Source of the DNA: Fuscibacter oryzae
GTDB taxonomy: Bacteria; Pseudomonadota; Alphaproteobacteria; Rhodobacterales; Rhodobacteraceae
Assembly: GCF_016765795.1 (NCBI RefSeq)
Contig: NZ_JAESVP010000002.1
Coordinates: 434,001 to 498,000 of the forward strand
DNA length: 64,000 nucleotides
Direction: 5' to 3'
Translations under genes and position numbers: made by a program
In this document: positions 18,695-27,600 of the stretch, in pieces
How positions within the stretch are numbered: position 1 is the first letter of the stretch
How the letters are laid out: each line of letters begins with the position of its first letter
The notes under the pieces: model-generated
What the model saw: only the letters and a program-made list of their open reading frames with translations
Told to the model about the DNA's origin: nothing
Database searches by the model: none

Positions 18695-21600
18695 TCAGAG
18701 CGTAAAGGTCGCCGACGCGGCCGGCCCCGGCCCAAAGCGTTGCGAAAGCTGCATCACCTCGACCGTCACCGCGCCGGGCGTAGCACCGTCCAGCACCTGC
18801 GTGGCGGCCGTCCATTGCCAAAGGGGCGTGGCAACGGTTGCCTCGTGCAGGGTCACGCTGCCTTTGCGCAAGCGCAGCAGATAGCTTTCGGTTTCCTCGC
18901 CCAGGGGCACCTCGACCGATTGCCAGCTATCGCCGTCAATCCGGGTGCGGCGGGTCCAGGCAAAGGACCAGTCTGCCCCCGTCTTGACCGCCCGCAAATG
19001 TGCAGGCCGGTAGGGGCGCAGGCCGATGCCGTCAAAGGCATCGGACCGGCTGACCACATTGGCCGCGTCATAGCCCGCCGCAGCGCGGCCAATGCGGTAG
19101 TTGCGCGCCAGCCCCCGTGCGGCAAGCGGCAGGTCGATCTGGCGCAGCGCCGGGGTGATCAGCACAACATGACTGCCCGCAGGCCATGCGGCCGGCATGG
19201 TGCCATCGGTTCCGGCCTGACCGCGCAGACGCATTGAAAGATCATAGGTAAAGGGGGCCACAAGCGTGGCGGTCGCAAATTGAAACAGCTCCCAATTGGC
19301 GGGGGTGCCGTCGCCGATGGCGGCCAGATTGGCCCCCGACAGTACGCTGTCGAAAAGGGTCGAGGATACCTCTCCCGCATCGAACCGCACGCGCAGGGCC
19401 GCACCCCTGTCCCACCGCCCGGCGGGGGCACGGGCCAGCGCAGTCTGGGTCAGGCCCACCACCATCGGGGCATCAACCACGCTGACCTCGGCAAAGCCAT
19501 CCTGGCTGGCCGATGACCAGGCCGCGACAGTGCCGGGCCAAGGGCTGGAGGCGGCGCCCAGATAGGGCGCATGTTCAACCTCGGTTCCCTTGATCAAGGG
19601 CAGGTCAAGAAACAGCGGATAGACCGGACCGGGCGCGACATAGGGTGTCCAAAGCACCGGCTGCACCTCGGCCGCCGCTGTGCCCTGACGATAGATGCCG
19701 GGGTCGGTGCGGACCGCCTCGATCAGCCGCATCTCGGCCTGCTCGACCCGGTCCACCCGCCAAAGCTGGCCCGCAACCGCCAGATTGTCGCCCGCCCCGA
19801 TACCGGATGACGAGGGCGGCAAGGCAAGGCGAAGGGTATCGCGGGCAAGACGCGCCTCGGCCAGCCAGCGTTCGGCGATGGTCACCGCCTCGGCCCGCGT
19901 CAGCGACATCGCCAATTCGCTGTCGCTGACACGTTCGGCCCCCGGAACCGGCAGGGCGGCCTCGGCCACGCGAACGGCAAAATCGCCCTCCGCTTCGACA
20001 AAACTCAGGCGAACACGGTCAATCGCCTCGCCCTCTGCCGCGCGGCTTAGTTCCAGCGGGCCGTCAATGTCGGGCGACCGGGCCAGACGCGCCTCATCCA
20101 CCGGATGGGCGGCCAGCGCGTTGCGTGGAGCAAAGCGCAAGGTGCCCTCGCGCTCGCTGGCCTCGACCCCATGGGCCAGCAGCAGCGGCTGAATGGCCGA
20201 CCGGGCTGAGGCGCTTTCGGCCAATCCATAGCCGCGCACGATTCCGTCGGCTGCTGCTGTATCGGCATCGGGCAGGCCCGCGCTTTCGCAAATCTCGCCC
20301 AGCACCGCGGCAAGGGGCTGCCCCGACGTCCGCCCGTTCAGCCAATGACCGCCGTTATAATTGACCGCATCGCCCCACAGCGCGCCATGTGCCGGAAAGG
20401 CGGGCCAGGGCCGCGCGTCCCACGCCCAGACATGGCTGCGCGCGAAATCAACCATCGCGGCACCATAGATCGGCGAGACAGGGTTCTTGGCCGGATCGGT
20501 CCAGTGCCGGTGCATCGCTTGCAAGTAGGCCAGTTGCATCAGATCATCGCGCTGGCCGTTGGAATAGCGCGGCAGGCCGGATTCCGAGGATTTCGGATCC
20601 AGAAAGCGGTTCGGCTGATTGGCACCCTTGTCGATGGCGGCACAGCCATATTCGACAAAGCGGATCGGCTTGGAATAGGGCTGCCAGGCGGTTGTCGCCG
20701 CCTGCCGAACGCCGCCAAGGCGGTCGTGGTGAGCGTTCGACCACCAGCCGACCAGATCCTTGTAGCGATAGACCCAAGGTTCGTTGTCGGCACCATCTTC
20801 AATCGGCAGGCGGCGCTGGGCCTCGATGCCGTTGGGGTCATCGTAGTACCAGTCGAACCCCTCGCCGCCCGCAATGTTGACGACCAGATAGTCGGGGTTG
20901 CGCGCGCTGCCCCAATGGGCGTCCGCGTGATCCTCACCATCGCGCCAATCGGCCAAGGGCATGTAATTGTCGATGCCGACAAAGTTGATGTTGGCATCGG
21001 CCCACAGCGGATCGAGGTGAAAGCGGTGATCGCTGCCTGACTGGTGACCGAAATACTCGGTCCAGTCGGCGGCATAGCTGATCTTGACCGCTGGCCCCAG
21101 AATGGCGCGCACCTGTGCTGCCAGCGACTGCATCGCCGCCACCGCCGGATAGGTGCCCCCCGCGCCCCGGATCTGCGTCAGGCCGCGCAGTTCAGAGCCG
21201 ATGCAGAATGCCTCGACCCCGCCCGCAATCGCGCACAGCTTGGCGTAATGCAGGATAAAGCGGCGATAGCGCCATTCTGCCGGGCCTGAATAGGTGACCA
21301 CCTCACCATTCTGGCCAAAATGGCTGGCGCTGGCGGTGCCGAAAAAGCTGGTAACCTCGGCCAGCGCCGCAGCGGTTCCGTCTGGTGATCCGGGCTGCCC
21401 CGCCGCCTTGCTTGTGGTGATGCGACCGCGCCATGGTAGAACCGGCTGGTCACTAGCACTGGACCACGGGTCGGCCAGACCGTTTCCGGCAAGTTGCTCC
21501 ATCAGCATGAAGGGATAGAGCGTCACCCCCTGCCCCTTGGCCGTCAGCGCACGGATCGCCTCGATCACAGCGGCATCGGCGGGCGTTCCGCCATAGATCG

Positions 21601-22597
21601 ACCTTCCGTCCTGCTGGGCCAAGACCTCGGCAGCGGCGCGGGCGACACCATTCACCTGCCACGGCATGCCAGTGCCATCGGTATCCTTTTGTTCGACCTT
21701 GGGTTTGATCAGCGTCTGCCCGCAGCGCAGATCATTGCCGAACCAACTGACCACCAGCGCCGTGGCACCGCACCCCGGCAATTCTTCGGTCAATTGCCGA
21801 AGCGAGACGATAAAGTCGGTCTCTTCGGTGATGCTGTGGACGTTGGCAGGGCGCGTCACGCCGGGGCCGGCGCTGTAATGCACCGGAGTTGTGGCAAGGG
21901 CATATTCGCCGGTTCCGGGGATCAGGCAGACGCCGGGCACGATATCCTGCATCGCCGGATGCGCCGCCGCCGCGGTGCCTTGCGCCGCGCGGATCACTTC
22001 GAATGAGAATTGCGGCACCCTGCCACCAAAGGCCGACAGATCGAGATCGTCGATCACGACATAGGCAATGCCGCGATAGGCCGGGGCATTCCCCGCGCCC
22101 TCAACCGCCTCGATCTTGGTATCGGGCCCCTGATCCTCGGCCCCGCGATGCAGCCGCAGGTTCAGCGTGGCGGGCGAAATCTCGTTTCCATCGGCCCAGA
22201 TACGGCCAACACGGCGAATTTCACCTTCGCACAGCGCAATCGCAAGATTGACGCTGTAGGAATAGGTTTTGGCCTTGGGCTGCGGCGCACCCTTGCCGCC
22301 GCCAGAGGTGGTTACATTCTCCTGAAAGCGCGAGGCCCAGATCACCTGACCCGCCACCCGCACCCTGCCCCAGACCCGCGGAATTGCCGCCCCTTCCGAG
22401 GCACCCATCAGGCGGAACCGCTCGATCCGCCCGGTCTCAATGGTTTCCGATCCTGCGCCCAGAATGCGCTGGTCGATCACCCGGCCGACGGTCGCGCCAA
22501 TGGCCCGCCCGATCACCAGACCCGACAGGCCCAGAACGGACCCGCCAAAGCCGGACCCCAGCGCGGCACCTGCCGCCGACAGAAGAATGGTTGCCAT
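18695..22597 (-). CDS. GTA gp15: megatron / host-specificity baseplate protein
   Basis: This 1300-residue protein is the largest in the cluster. A Gly/Ala-rich hydrophobic N-terminus is followed by a phage tail-tip region. Then comes the GTA TIM-barrel domain (roughly residues 430-730, with DNYMPLADWRDGEDHADAH), a phage tail domain (about 780-960) and C-terminal beta-rich receptor-contact domains. In the R. capsulatus particle this protein forms the tail tip and crosses the host envelope. Length and order match the family, and the frame is intact. It starts three bases after gp14. Domain limits are approximate. Confidence 0.93.
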   Translation of the reverse strand: MATILLSAAGAALGSGFGGSVLGLSGLVIGRAIGATVGRVIDQRILGAGSETIETGRIERFRLMGASEGAAIPRVWGRVRVAGQVIWASRFQENVTTSGGGKGAPQPKAKTYSYSVNLAIALCEGEIRRVGRIWADGNEISPATLNLRLHRGAEDQGPDTKIEAVEGAGNAPAYRGIAYVVIDDLDLSAFGGRVPQFSFEVIRAAQGTAAAAHPAMQDIVPGVCLIPGTGEYALATTPVHYSAGPGVTRPANVHSITEETDFIVSLRQLTEELPGCGATALVVSWFGNDLRCGQTLIKPKVEQKDTDGTGMPWQVNGVARAAAEVLAQQDGRSIYGGTPADAAVIEAIRALTAKGQGVTLYPFMLMEQLAGNGLADPWSSASDQPVLPWRGRITTSKAAGQPGSPDGTAAALAEVTSFFGTASASHFGQNGEVVTYSGPAEWRYRRFILHYAKLCAIAGGVEAFCIGSELRGLTQIRGAGGTYPAVAAMQSLAAQVRAILGPAVKISYAADWTEYFGHQSGSDHRFHLDPLWADANINFVGIDNYMPLADWRDGEDHADAHWGSARNPDYLVVNIAGGEGFDWYYDDPNGIEAQRRLPIEDGADNEPWVYRYKDLVGWWSNAHHDRLGGVRQAATTAWQPYSKPIRFVEYGCAAIDKGANQPNRFLDPKSSESGLPRYSNGQRDDLMQLAYLQAMHRHWTDPAKNPVSPIYGAAMVDFARSHVWAWDARPWPAFPAHGALWGDAVNYNGGHWLNGRTSGQPLAAVLGEICESAGLPDADTAAADGIVRGYGLAESASARSAIQPLLLAHGVEASEREGTLRFAPRNALAAHPVDEARLARSPDIDGPLELSRAAEGEAIDRVRLSFVEAEGDFAVRVAEAALPVPGAERVSDSELAMSLTRAEAVTIAERWLAEARLARDTLRLALPPSSSGIGAGDNLAVAGQLWRVDRVEQAEMRLIEAVRTDPGIYRQGTAAAEVQPVLWTPYVAPGPVYPLFLDLPLIKGTEVEHAPYLGAASSPWPGTVAAWSSASQDGFAEVSVVDAPMVVGLTQTALARAPAGRWDRGAALRVRFDAGEVSSTLFDSVLSGANLAAIGDGTPANWELFQFATATLVAPFTYDLSMRLRGQAGTDGTMPAAWPAGSHVVLITPALRQIDLPLAARGLARNYRIGRAAAGYDAANVVSRSDAFDGIGLRPYRPAHLRAVKTGADWSFAWTRRTRIDGDSWQSVEVPLGEETESYLLRLRKGSVTLHEATVATPLWQWTAATQVLDGATPGAVTVEVMQLSQRFGPGPAASATFTL

Positions 22598-22600
22598 GTC

Positions 22601-23035
22601 TCAGGCCCTTTCAGGAAAACGAAAGCGCGCCGCAAGCCGCCGCGCCCAGGGTTCTGACAAGGCGGTTTCCACCACCGCATGGCCGGAATAGGCGTGAATG
22701 AACCGCGCCGCCGGGGCCGGATCGGTGGCGATGCCCAGATGCTTGGCCACCGCCCCGTCGCGCATGCGAAACAGCAGCACATCCCCCGGCTGCGCCGCAT
22801 CTGCCGGAACCAGCCAGCGCATGGCCGCCTGCAACAAATCCTCGCGCCCGCCCGCCTCTGACCAGTCGGCAGTATAGGGCGGCACCGCTTCGGGCAGTTG
22901 GCCAAGCGTCTCGCGCCAGACCCCAAGGATCAGGCCAAGACAATCGGTGCCCGCCCCCCGGCACGATGCCTGATGGCGATAAGGCGTGCCCAGCCAGCCG
23001 CGCGCGGTAGAAACAATATGCTCATCTTGCATCAT
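22601..23035 (-). CDS. GTA gp14: NlpC/P60-family cell-wall peptidase
   Basis: This 144-residue tail peptidase is expected to cut recipient peptidoglycan during DNA delivery. The NlpC/P60 cysteine lies in GTDCLGLILG (C32) and the histidine in AKHLGIAT (H99). I take ATG 23035, which overlaps the gp13 stop as ATGA; a second ATG at 23032 is equally possible. The longer open frame to 23233 is antisense or overlapping sequence inside gp13. Confidence 0.92.
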   Translation of the reverse strand: MMQDEHIVSTARGWLGTPYRHQASCRGAGTDCLGLILGVWRETLGQLPEAVPPYTADWSEAGGREDLLQAAMRWLVPADAAQPGDVLLFRMRDGAVAKHLGIATDPAPAARFIHAYSGHAVVETALSEPWARRLAARFRFPERA

Positions 23036-23922
23036 GACAACCTGCTTCCGCCGTTGTTGGGCGTTGTCGAGGTTGGATAGGACGCCAGCCAATCTTCGCC
23101 CGGAATGTGGGGAAAGCCGCGAAAATTGGTGAAATTGGCGAATTTCGCCTTGCAGGCGGCGGCTGTCCGGTCGCAACCAACTGTCAAGCGAACGATTGAC
23201 CCGGCAACCAGCGGCACCGTCGGCTGATGCCACAGCTCAATCCGTCTCCGCCCGCCCTGCACCACATCGCGCCGGATCACCGTGGCAAGCCCAGCCCCCG
23301 CGCCCTGAACCGCCGTCAGACTGCCCCTTGCGAACCAGCCATCGGGCAGTGGCTGAATGCCGTCAAACCACAGCCCGCCCAGATCGTCCATTTCGGCAAT
23401 CGCCACTTCGACCTGATGGTCCGGCAAGGCCAGATTGACACCGCAGCGCGCATCTCCCAGCACCACCGAACAGCCAGATTGAAACACCCGGCCCTGCGGC
23501 TGGTTCAGCACCTCTGGCAGGCCGCGCAGTTCAACCCGAAAGCTGCCGTTGACGCGCGTCACCTCGCCAAACTGGCCCCGGAATATCAATATCCGCTGAT
23601 CGGGCACCCGCCAGTTCACCTGCCAGCACCGCACTTCGGCCCCGTCAAACCGCCCCGCCGCCAGATCTTCTTCGCGCACAGCAGCCGAAGACAGCGCGCC
23701 CACCGCCTCGCTGTTGTCAACCGCAAGCCCGGTTACCTGCTGAAACGCCTTGGCGCTCATGCCGCTGCTGGCCAGAAAATCGATGCCATCAAACGTCAGG
23801 TTGCCGTCATGGTCGGTAAAGCCCAGCTCTGCCCCATCTCTGCGCCGCACCTGCCAGCAACGGCACACCGTGGTGCCACCCGTCGCCAGATGCGCCAGAA
23901 ATCCGTCCCGATCCGCTGTCAC
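23032..23922 (-). CDS. GTA gp13: tail hub protein (DUF2163 family)
   Basis: This 296-residue protein has the DUF2163 N-terminal region (AHLATGGTTVCRCWQV, LGFTDHDGNLTF) and the conserved C-terminal part with CDRTAAACKAKFANF, FRGFPHIPGED. In the resolved R. capsulatus particle the homologue is the baseplate hub. The paired cysteines near both ends are typical; some family members bind an iron-sulfur cluster, which I cannot show here. It overlaps gp12 and gp14 by four bases each (ATGA). Confidence 0.92.
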   Translation of the reverse strand: MTADRDGFLAHLATGGTTVCRCWQVRRRDGAELGFTDHDGNLTFDGIDFLASSGMSAKAFQQVTGLAVDNSEAVGALSSAAVREEDLAAGRFDGAEVRCWQVNWRVPDQRILIFRGQFGEVTRVNGSFRVELRGLPEVLNQPQGRVFQSGCSVVLGDARCGVNLALPDHQVEVAIAEMDDLGGLWFDGIQPLPDGWFARGSLTAVQGAGAGLATVIRRDVVQGGRRRIELWHQPTVPLVAGSIVRLTVGCDRTAAACKAKFANFTNFRGFPHIPGEDWLASYPTSTTPNNGGSRLS

Positions 23923-24551
23923 AGCCGCACCTCGATCACCGGAATTGCCGGAATTTCGCCCGCTTGAAACGAGGCCATCGAAACGTGGATGCGGTCGGTA
24001 TCAAACCGCACCGGCACGTCGAATTCAAACCCGGCGCTGATTTCGGCGCCGATATCGGGCGCCACGGCAAAGGTGACCACCCCGGTCCCGGAATCGACCG
24101 TGAACTCGGCACCCTCAACCTTTGGGTCGCCGCCCACCGCCGCCAGCACCGTGCCAGCAACAGGTTTCAAGACAGGCCTGACATAGCTTTCCGTGCCCGA
24201 GACATAGGTTTTTTGCAGTTGGAACTGCGTGATCACCCCGTCGCCCACCCCAAGACGCTGGTCAAAATGAGTCAGCGCGCGTGAAGAGCCAACCGACCGC
24301 CAATCCGCCCAATCCTTCCAGCGAAAGCCATGCAACTGGCCGCGCCGCGCCTCAAAAAAGGCGATCACCGCCTCAAGGTCTTCCAGCCCGCGCAAGCCAA
24401 GACCCGCATCATAGCGGCGCAAGGAATGCTCCCAAGGGGTGTTGCGCTCTTCAAAACCATTGGCCAGCGTGACGATCTCGGTCCGCCGCTCGGGGCCGCC
24501 TGCCGCACCAAAACTCAGGTTCGCGGGAAAGCGGATTTCATGAAAGGCCAT
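23919..24551 (-). CDS. GTA gp12: distal tail protein (DUF2460 family)
   Basis: This 210-residue protein shows the DUF2460 signature: FHEIRFPANLSFGAAGGPER, an early arginine-rich turn, the GFRWKDWADWRS motif and the late QAGEIPAIPVIEVRL end. It should form the distal tail ring between tube and hub. Start ATG 24551 follows GGTGAG, three bases after the tape-measure stop. Confidence 0.93.
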   Translation of the reverse strand: MAFHEIRFPANLSFGAAGGPERRTEIVTLANGFEERNTPWEHSLRRYDAGLGLRGLEDLEAVIAFFEARRGQLHGFRWKDWADWRSVGSSRALTHFDQRLGVGDGVITQFQLQKTYVSGTESYVRPVLKPVAGTVLAAVGGDPKVEGAEFTVDSGTGVVTFAVAPDIGAEISAGFEFDVPVRFDTDRIHVSMASFQAGEIPAIPVIEVRL

Positions 24552-24554
24552 GGC

Positions 24555-25208
24555 TCACCTGTTCCTTTGCCCGCGTGCCAGCATCCGCTGCGCCTGCGCC
24601 GCAAGTTGGCTCTGGCTGCGCTGAAAGCCCTGCACATCGGGGGTTTGAATGTTCATCACCACCGTCACGGGTCGGGCGCCGCCACTGGCCTGCACCCCCA
24701 ACCGCCCGTCGGCCCCTCGCGCCAGGGGCATGATCGCCTCTGGCCCCGCCTCGCCCATCAGGCCGGTGGCACCCCGCATCGCGAAATTTGTGGGTGCCGC
24801 CACCACGCCGCCCTTGGCAAAGGGCATCACCCGGCCTTGGGCAAACGCACCCCCCTTGGCGAAGGGCATGATGCCACCCAGCAAGCCCGCCAGACCTTGG
24901 GCAATCGCCCCGCCCGCTGCGTTCTGGATCGGCTTCATCGCGATGGAATAGACCGTGTCGATCATCGTTTTCGCCACGCCTTTCAGCGCGTCCGACAGTT
25001 TCATCCCGTCAAACACCAACCCGTCGAACGCGCCCCGCAAGCCCCGCCCGATACCGCTGGACAGGGCGCCTACCTCGCGGCCCGTGTAGACGGCACTTTC
25101 GCGCAACCGCGACAACTCGCCCTCAAATGCCCCCACCACGGATGAGGTGCCCGTCAGCGTCGCCTCCAGCGCCGCAATCTGGTCTTGCACATCTTCAATC
25201 TGCGTCAT
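24555..25208 (-). CDS. GTA gp11: tail tape measure protein
   Basis: This 217-residue protein has an N-terminal coiled coil (IEDVQDQIAALEATLTG) and a central hydrophobic Gly/Ala helix. Glycine-rich repeats such as FAKGGAFAQG and FAKGGVVA follow, typical of phage lambda-family tape measures. The tape measure sets tail length, and at this size the tail is very short, as GTA particles have. It overlaps the small chaperone upstream by four bases. Confidence 0.9.
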   Translation of the reverse strand: MTQIEDVQDQIAALEATLTGTSSVVGAFEGELSRLRESAVYTGREVGALSSGIGRGLRGAFDGLVFDGMKLSDALKGVAKTMIDTVYSIAMKPIQNAAGGAIAQGLAGLLGGIMPFAKGGAFAQGRVMPFAKGGVVAAPTNFAMRGATGLMGEAGPEAIMPLARGADGRLGVQASGGARPVTVVMNIQTPDVQGFQRSQSQLAAQAQRMLARGQRNR

Positions 25209-25402
25209 GTGTCCCTCGTTTCCCCATCAGGAAATGCCGCCGCCAGTTCCTCCAGCCGCGACCGGGTCAGCGGCGCCGACTGCGGCTCTGCGCCCAGCAT
25301 CATCCGCAGTTCCACCGGGCTAAGCCGCCAGAACACGTCCGGCGTCAGCCCCAGCCGCCCCAGACCGGCCCGCATCAGCCCCGGCCAGTCGATGGCGCTC
25401 AT
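25205..25402 (-). CDS. GTA gp10.1: small tail assembly chaperone
   Basis: This 65-residue protein (LSPVELRMMLGAEP, SRLEELAAAFPD) matches the small Rhodobacter GTA chaperone family Phage_TAC_6/rcc01693. It overlaps gp10 by four bases upstream and the tape measure by four bases downstream. The two chaperone frames before the tape measure mirror the G/GT pair of lambda-like phages, but here they are separate overlapping genes and not a frameshift product. Confidence 0.88.
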   Translation of the reverse strand: MSAIDWPGLMRAGLGRLGLTPDVFWRLSPVELRMMLGAEPQSAPLTRSRLEELAAAFPDGETRDT

Positions 25403-25719
25403 CCCTCGTCCGGCAGGGCAAAGGCACGCGCCAGCAACTCTGCCGACACCCGCGCCGCCTCAACCGCCCCCCCGCGCACCTCTGCCTGGCCCAGATCTGC
25501 CGCCGACCCGGCCCAGCCGCCACCGCGCAACCCCGCGACCAGCACCGCCAGCACATCGCGGGTCGAAAAGCGCCGCCCCTCGAACCGTTCCACCAGATCG
25601 ATCAGGCTTATCGCCCCCAGCGCCTCTTCCAACTCGGCCAGCGCGCCCAGCGTCAGCTTGGCCACATGGCGCTGGCCATCCAGCCAGACCGCCACCTCTC
25701 CTGCCCAGGGGTTCGCCAT
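25399..25719 (-). CDS. GTA gp10: tail assembly chaperone
   Basis: This 106-residue protein of the Phage_TAC_11 / GTA chaperone family has ANPWAGEVAVWLDGQ at the start and LTLGALAELEEALG following. It is thought to bind the tape measure during tail assembly. ATG 25719 shares its A with the gp9 stop (TGATG); TTG 25722 is unlikely. Coupling to the abundant tail-tube gene is evident. Confidence 0.9.
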   Translation of the reverse strand: MANPWAGEVAVWLDGQRHVAKLTLGALAELEEALGAISLIDLVERFEGRRFSTRDVLAVLVAGLRGGGWAGSAADLGQAEVRGGAVEAARVSAELLARAFALPDEG

Positions 25720-26132
25720 CAAAGCGCCGTAAAGGTCAGCGCCCCGGCAGATGCCAGCGTGACCTCATAGGTCGCCTCGCCATTGTGGCTGCCGGAATAT
25801 TCCAGCGCGGTAATCTGGAACGGCCCTTCCACCACGCCGAAATCAGGCACAACCACCTGAAAATCGGGCATCTCGGCATCAAAGAAAATCTGCCGCGCCC
25901 GCGCATCGGTATTGGCATCGCGAAACACGCCAGAGCCCGAGATAGAGGCCGCTTTCATTCCCGCACCCGCCGCCAGCTCCCGCCAGCCGCCGGTGCTTTC
26001 CAGGCTGGTCACATCCACCGTTTCGGCGTTGAAACTCAGCCGCGTCGCGCGCAGGCCCGCCACCGTCTGAAACTGGCCGTCGCCGGTCAGGTCCACCTTG
26101 ATCAGCAAATCCTTGCCGTTCTGAACTGCCAT
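25719..26132 (-). CDS. GTA gp9: major tail tube protein
   Basis: This 137-residue protein belongs to the TP901-1-type major tail family (MAVQNGKDLLIKVD, TRLSFNAETVDVTS, ITALEYSGSHNGEATY). It should form the hexameric rings of the short tail tube. It starts 15 bases after gp8 stops. Length and position are canonical. Confidence 0.93.
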   Translation of the reverse strand: MAVQNGKDLLIKVDLTGDGQFQTVAGLRATRLSFNAETVDVTSLESTGGWRELAAGAGMKAASISGSGVFRDANTDARARQIFFDAEMPDFQVVVPDFGVVEGPFQITALEYSGSHNGEATYEVTLASAGALTFTAL

Positions 26133-26147
26133 GTCACTCTCCTGATG

Positions 26148-26546
26148 TCAGAATTCGATGCGGGCGCGAAAGGTCAGGTCGATCCTGCGTGTCGCGCCCT
26201 CATCCAGCCGCCGCGCCACCGCGCGCTGGAACCAGATGCCAACCAGATGCCCCGCCGCCAGCGTCAGGCTTGCGCCCACCAGCGCCTGCGAAACCTCGGC
26301 CGCCGCCGTCTTGGCCGACAGAAAGCCCGTATCGGTGGAGATCACCGCCACCTCGAACCGATGCTCTGCCCCCGCGCCGGTTTTGTCGGATTGATCCACC
26401 ACCGCTTCGGGGCCGATCAGTACAAATGTCTCAGGCGCTGTTCCGGTTGGCATCGCATCCACCACCGCCACGCCCGCGAACCCGGGCCAGCCCGAAAGCC
26501 GCCCATAAACTGCCACCTGCAAGGCTGTCGCCGCCGCATAGCTCAT
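26148..26546 (-). CDS. GTA gp8: tail terminator protein (DUF3168)
   Basis: This 132-residue DUF3168 protein (ATALQVAVYGRLSG, RFEVAVISTDTGF) forms, by homology with the resolved R. capsulatus particle, the ring that caps the tail and joins it to the head. ATG 26546 overlaps the gp7 stop as ATGA. Confidence 0.92.
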   Translation of the reverse strand: MSYAAATALQVAVYGRLSGWPGFAGVAVVDAMPTGTAPETFVLIGPEAVVDQSDKTGAGAEHRFEVAVISTDTGFLSAKTAAAEVSQALVGASLTLAAGHLVGIWFQRAVARRLDEGATRRIDLTFRARIEF

Positions 26547-26881
26547 GCCGCCACCTCCTCGCGTGCATGGCAGGTCAGGAACCGGCCCTCGGCATCGGCC
26601 TCGAACACCGCCAGAATGCTGAACAGCCGCGTGCCCTCGCGAAACCGCTGCCCCGGCTTGGGCCGTTGGTCGCTGCCCACCGGCGCACCCCGCACCACGA
26701 TGCGGCAGGTGGTGCGCGCCATCACCACTTCCTCACCCGCCGCCTGATTGCCTGCACCCGGCCGCACCTCGGCCCACAGCGTGCCCAGCACGACCCAGGC
26801 CTTGTGCCGCCCGCCCGCGCCGTCGCCGGTCTCTTGCGGCGCCTCAAGCAGTAGCGCCCGGTTCAATTGGCGCGCGCTCAT
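26543..26881 (-). CDS. GTA gp7: head closure / stopper protein
   Basis: This 112-residue head-tail joining protein shows the family order: LNRALLLEAPQETGDGAGG, a tryptophan (LGTLWAEVRPG) and the RFREGTRLFSILAVFEAD end. It closes the portal after DNA packaging. It overlaps both neighbours by four bases. Confidence 0.9.
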   Translation of the reverse strand: MSARQLNRALLLEAPQETGDGAGGRHKAWVVLGTLWAEVRPGAGNQAAGEEVVMARTTCRIVVRGAPVGSDQRPKPGQRFREGTRLFSILAVFEADAEGRFLTCHAREEVAA

Positions 26882-27471
26882 CTTGCGCCTCCGCCCAGAA
26901 CCCGCACCGTGCGCCAGCGTTCAATCAGCGCCAGAACCGCATGGGGCAGGCCAGCCACCCGGTCTGTCTCATGCCGGTTTTCATAGTATTCCGCTGCCAG
27001 CATCAGAACCGCCTGAGCCAGATCGGCAGGCACCGCCGCCCAGTCGCCAAAGCCTGCGTCGAACACGATCTCCAACCTGCCATCCTCGGGCACCGCCGGA
27101 AACAGCACGCCATGCGCCACCAGCTTGGGCCGCGCCACATCCGCCACCAGCCGCCAACGCGCCACATCCAACACCGTCGCCACGCCATAGGCGTCAAACA
27201 CCGTGACCGATGCCACCGCACCCACCGGCGCGACCGGCAGCGGCTGTTCGTCTGCTTGCCGCCAATCTTCCAGCACTAACTTGTACTGACGTGCAAGAAT
27301 GGCCTTCGCCGTCCGCCCCTCAATCACCGCCATTGCGGCGCGCAAATGGCCCTCCAGCAGGCCATCCTGCAAGCCGTCGGCACCAAAACCCGACCCCAGC
27401 CGCAGATGGTCTTTCAGCGCCTGCACCGGCAGCGCCGCACTTGCCACCCCGGTCACTTCCGTCAACATCAT
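26878..27471 (-). CDS. GTA gp6: head-tail connector / adaptor protein
   Basis: This 197-residue protein of the phage connector family (gp6-like, PhiE125 gp8 type) has LKDHLRLGSGF near the start, VIEGRTAKAILARQY, and a C-terminal AVLMLAAEYYENRHET helix. It should bind beneath the portal. ATG 27471 follows AAGGGA at good spacing; the open frame further upstream to 27594 is not supported. It is preceded by the 129-base gap carrying the alternative hairpins. Confidence 0.9.
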   Translation of the reverse strand: MMLTEVTGVASAALPVQALKDHLRLGSGFGADGLQDGLLEGHLRAAMAVIEGRTAKAILARQYKLVLEDWRQADEQPLPVAPVGAVASVTVFDAYGVATVLDVARWRLVADVARPKLVAHGVLFPAVPEDGRLEIVFDAGFGDWAAVPADLAQAVLMLAAEYYENRHETDRVAGLPHAVLALIERWRTVRVLGGGAR

Positions 27472-27564
27472 CGCAATATCCCTTCTCCGCCATGGACGCG
27501 CACCCCGCACCGCTCGGACGGAGGGGAGCTGCTGGACGGCGCGGTATTCCGGCGCGCGCCCACT

Positions 27565-27595
27565 GCCCGGCCCGTGATCGGGCCGGGCGATCACG
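27565..27595 (-). promoter_or_regulatory. Two mutually exclusive hairpins behind the GTA capsid gene
   Basis: One stem pairs GCCCGGCCCG (27565-27574) with CGGGCCGGGC (27579-27588). The other pairs CGTGATCG (27573-27580) with CGATCACG (27588-27595). Both are perfect but share bases, so only one can form at a time. They begin five bases past the capsid stop on the minus strand. There is no T-run, so a plain intrinsic terminator is unlikely. Confidence 0.65.
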
Positions 27596-27600
27596 GCGCC

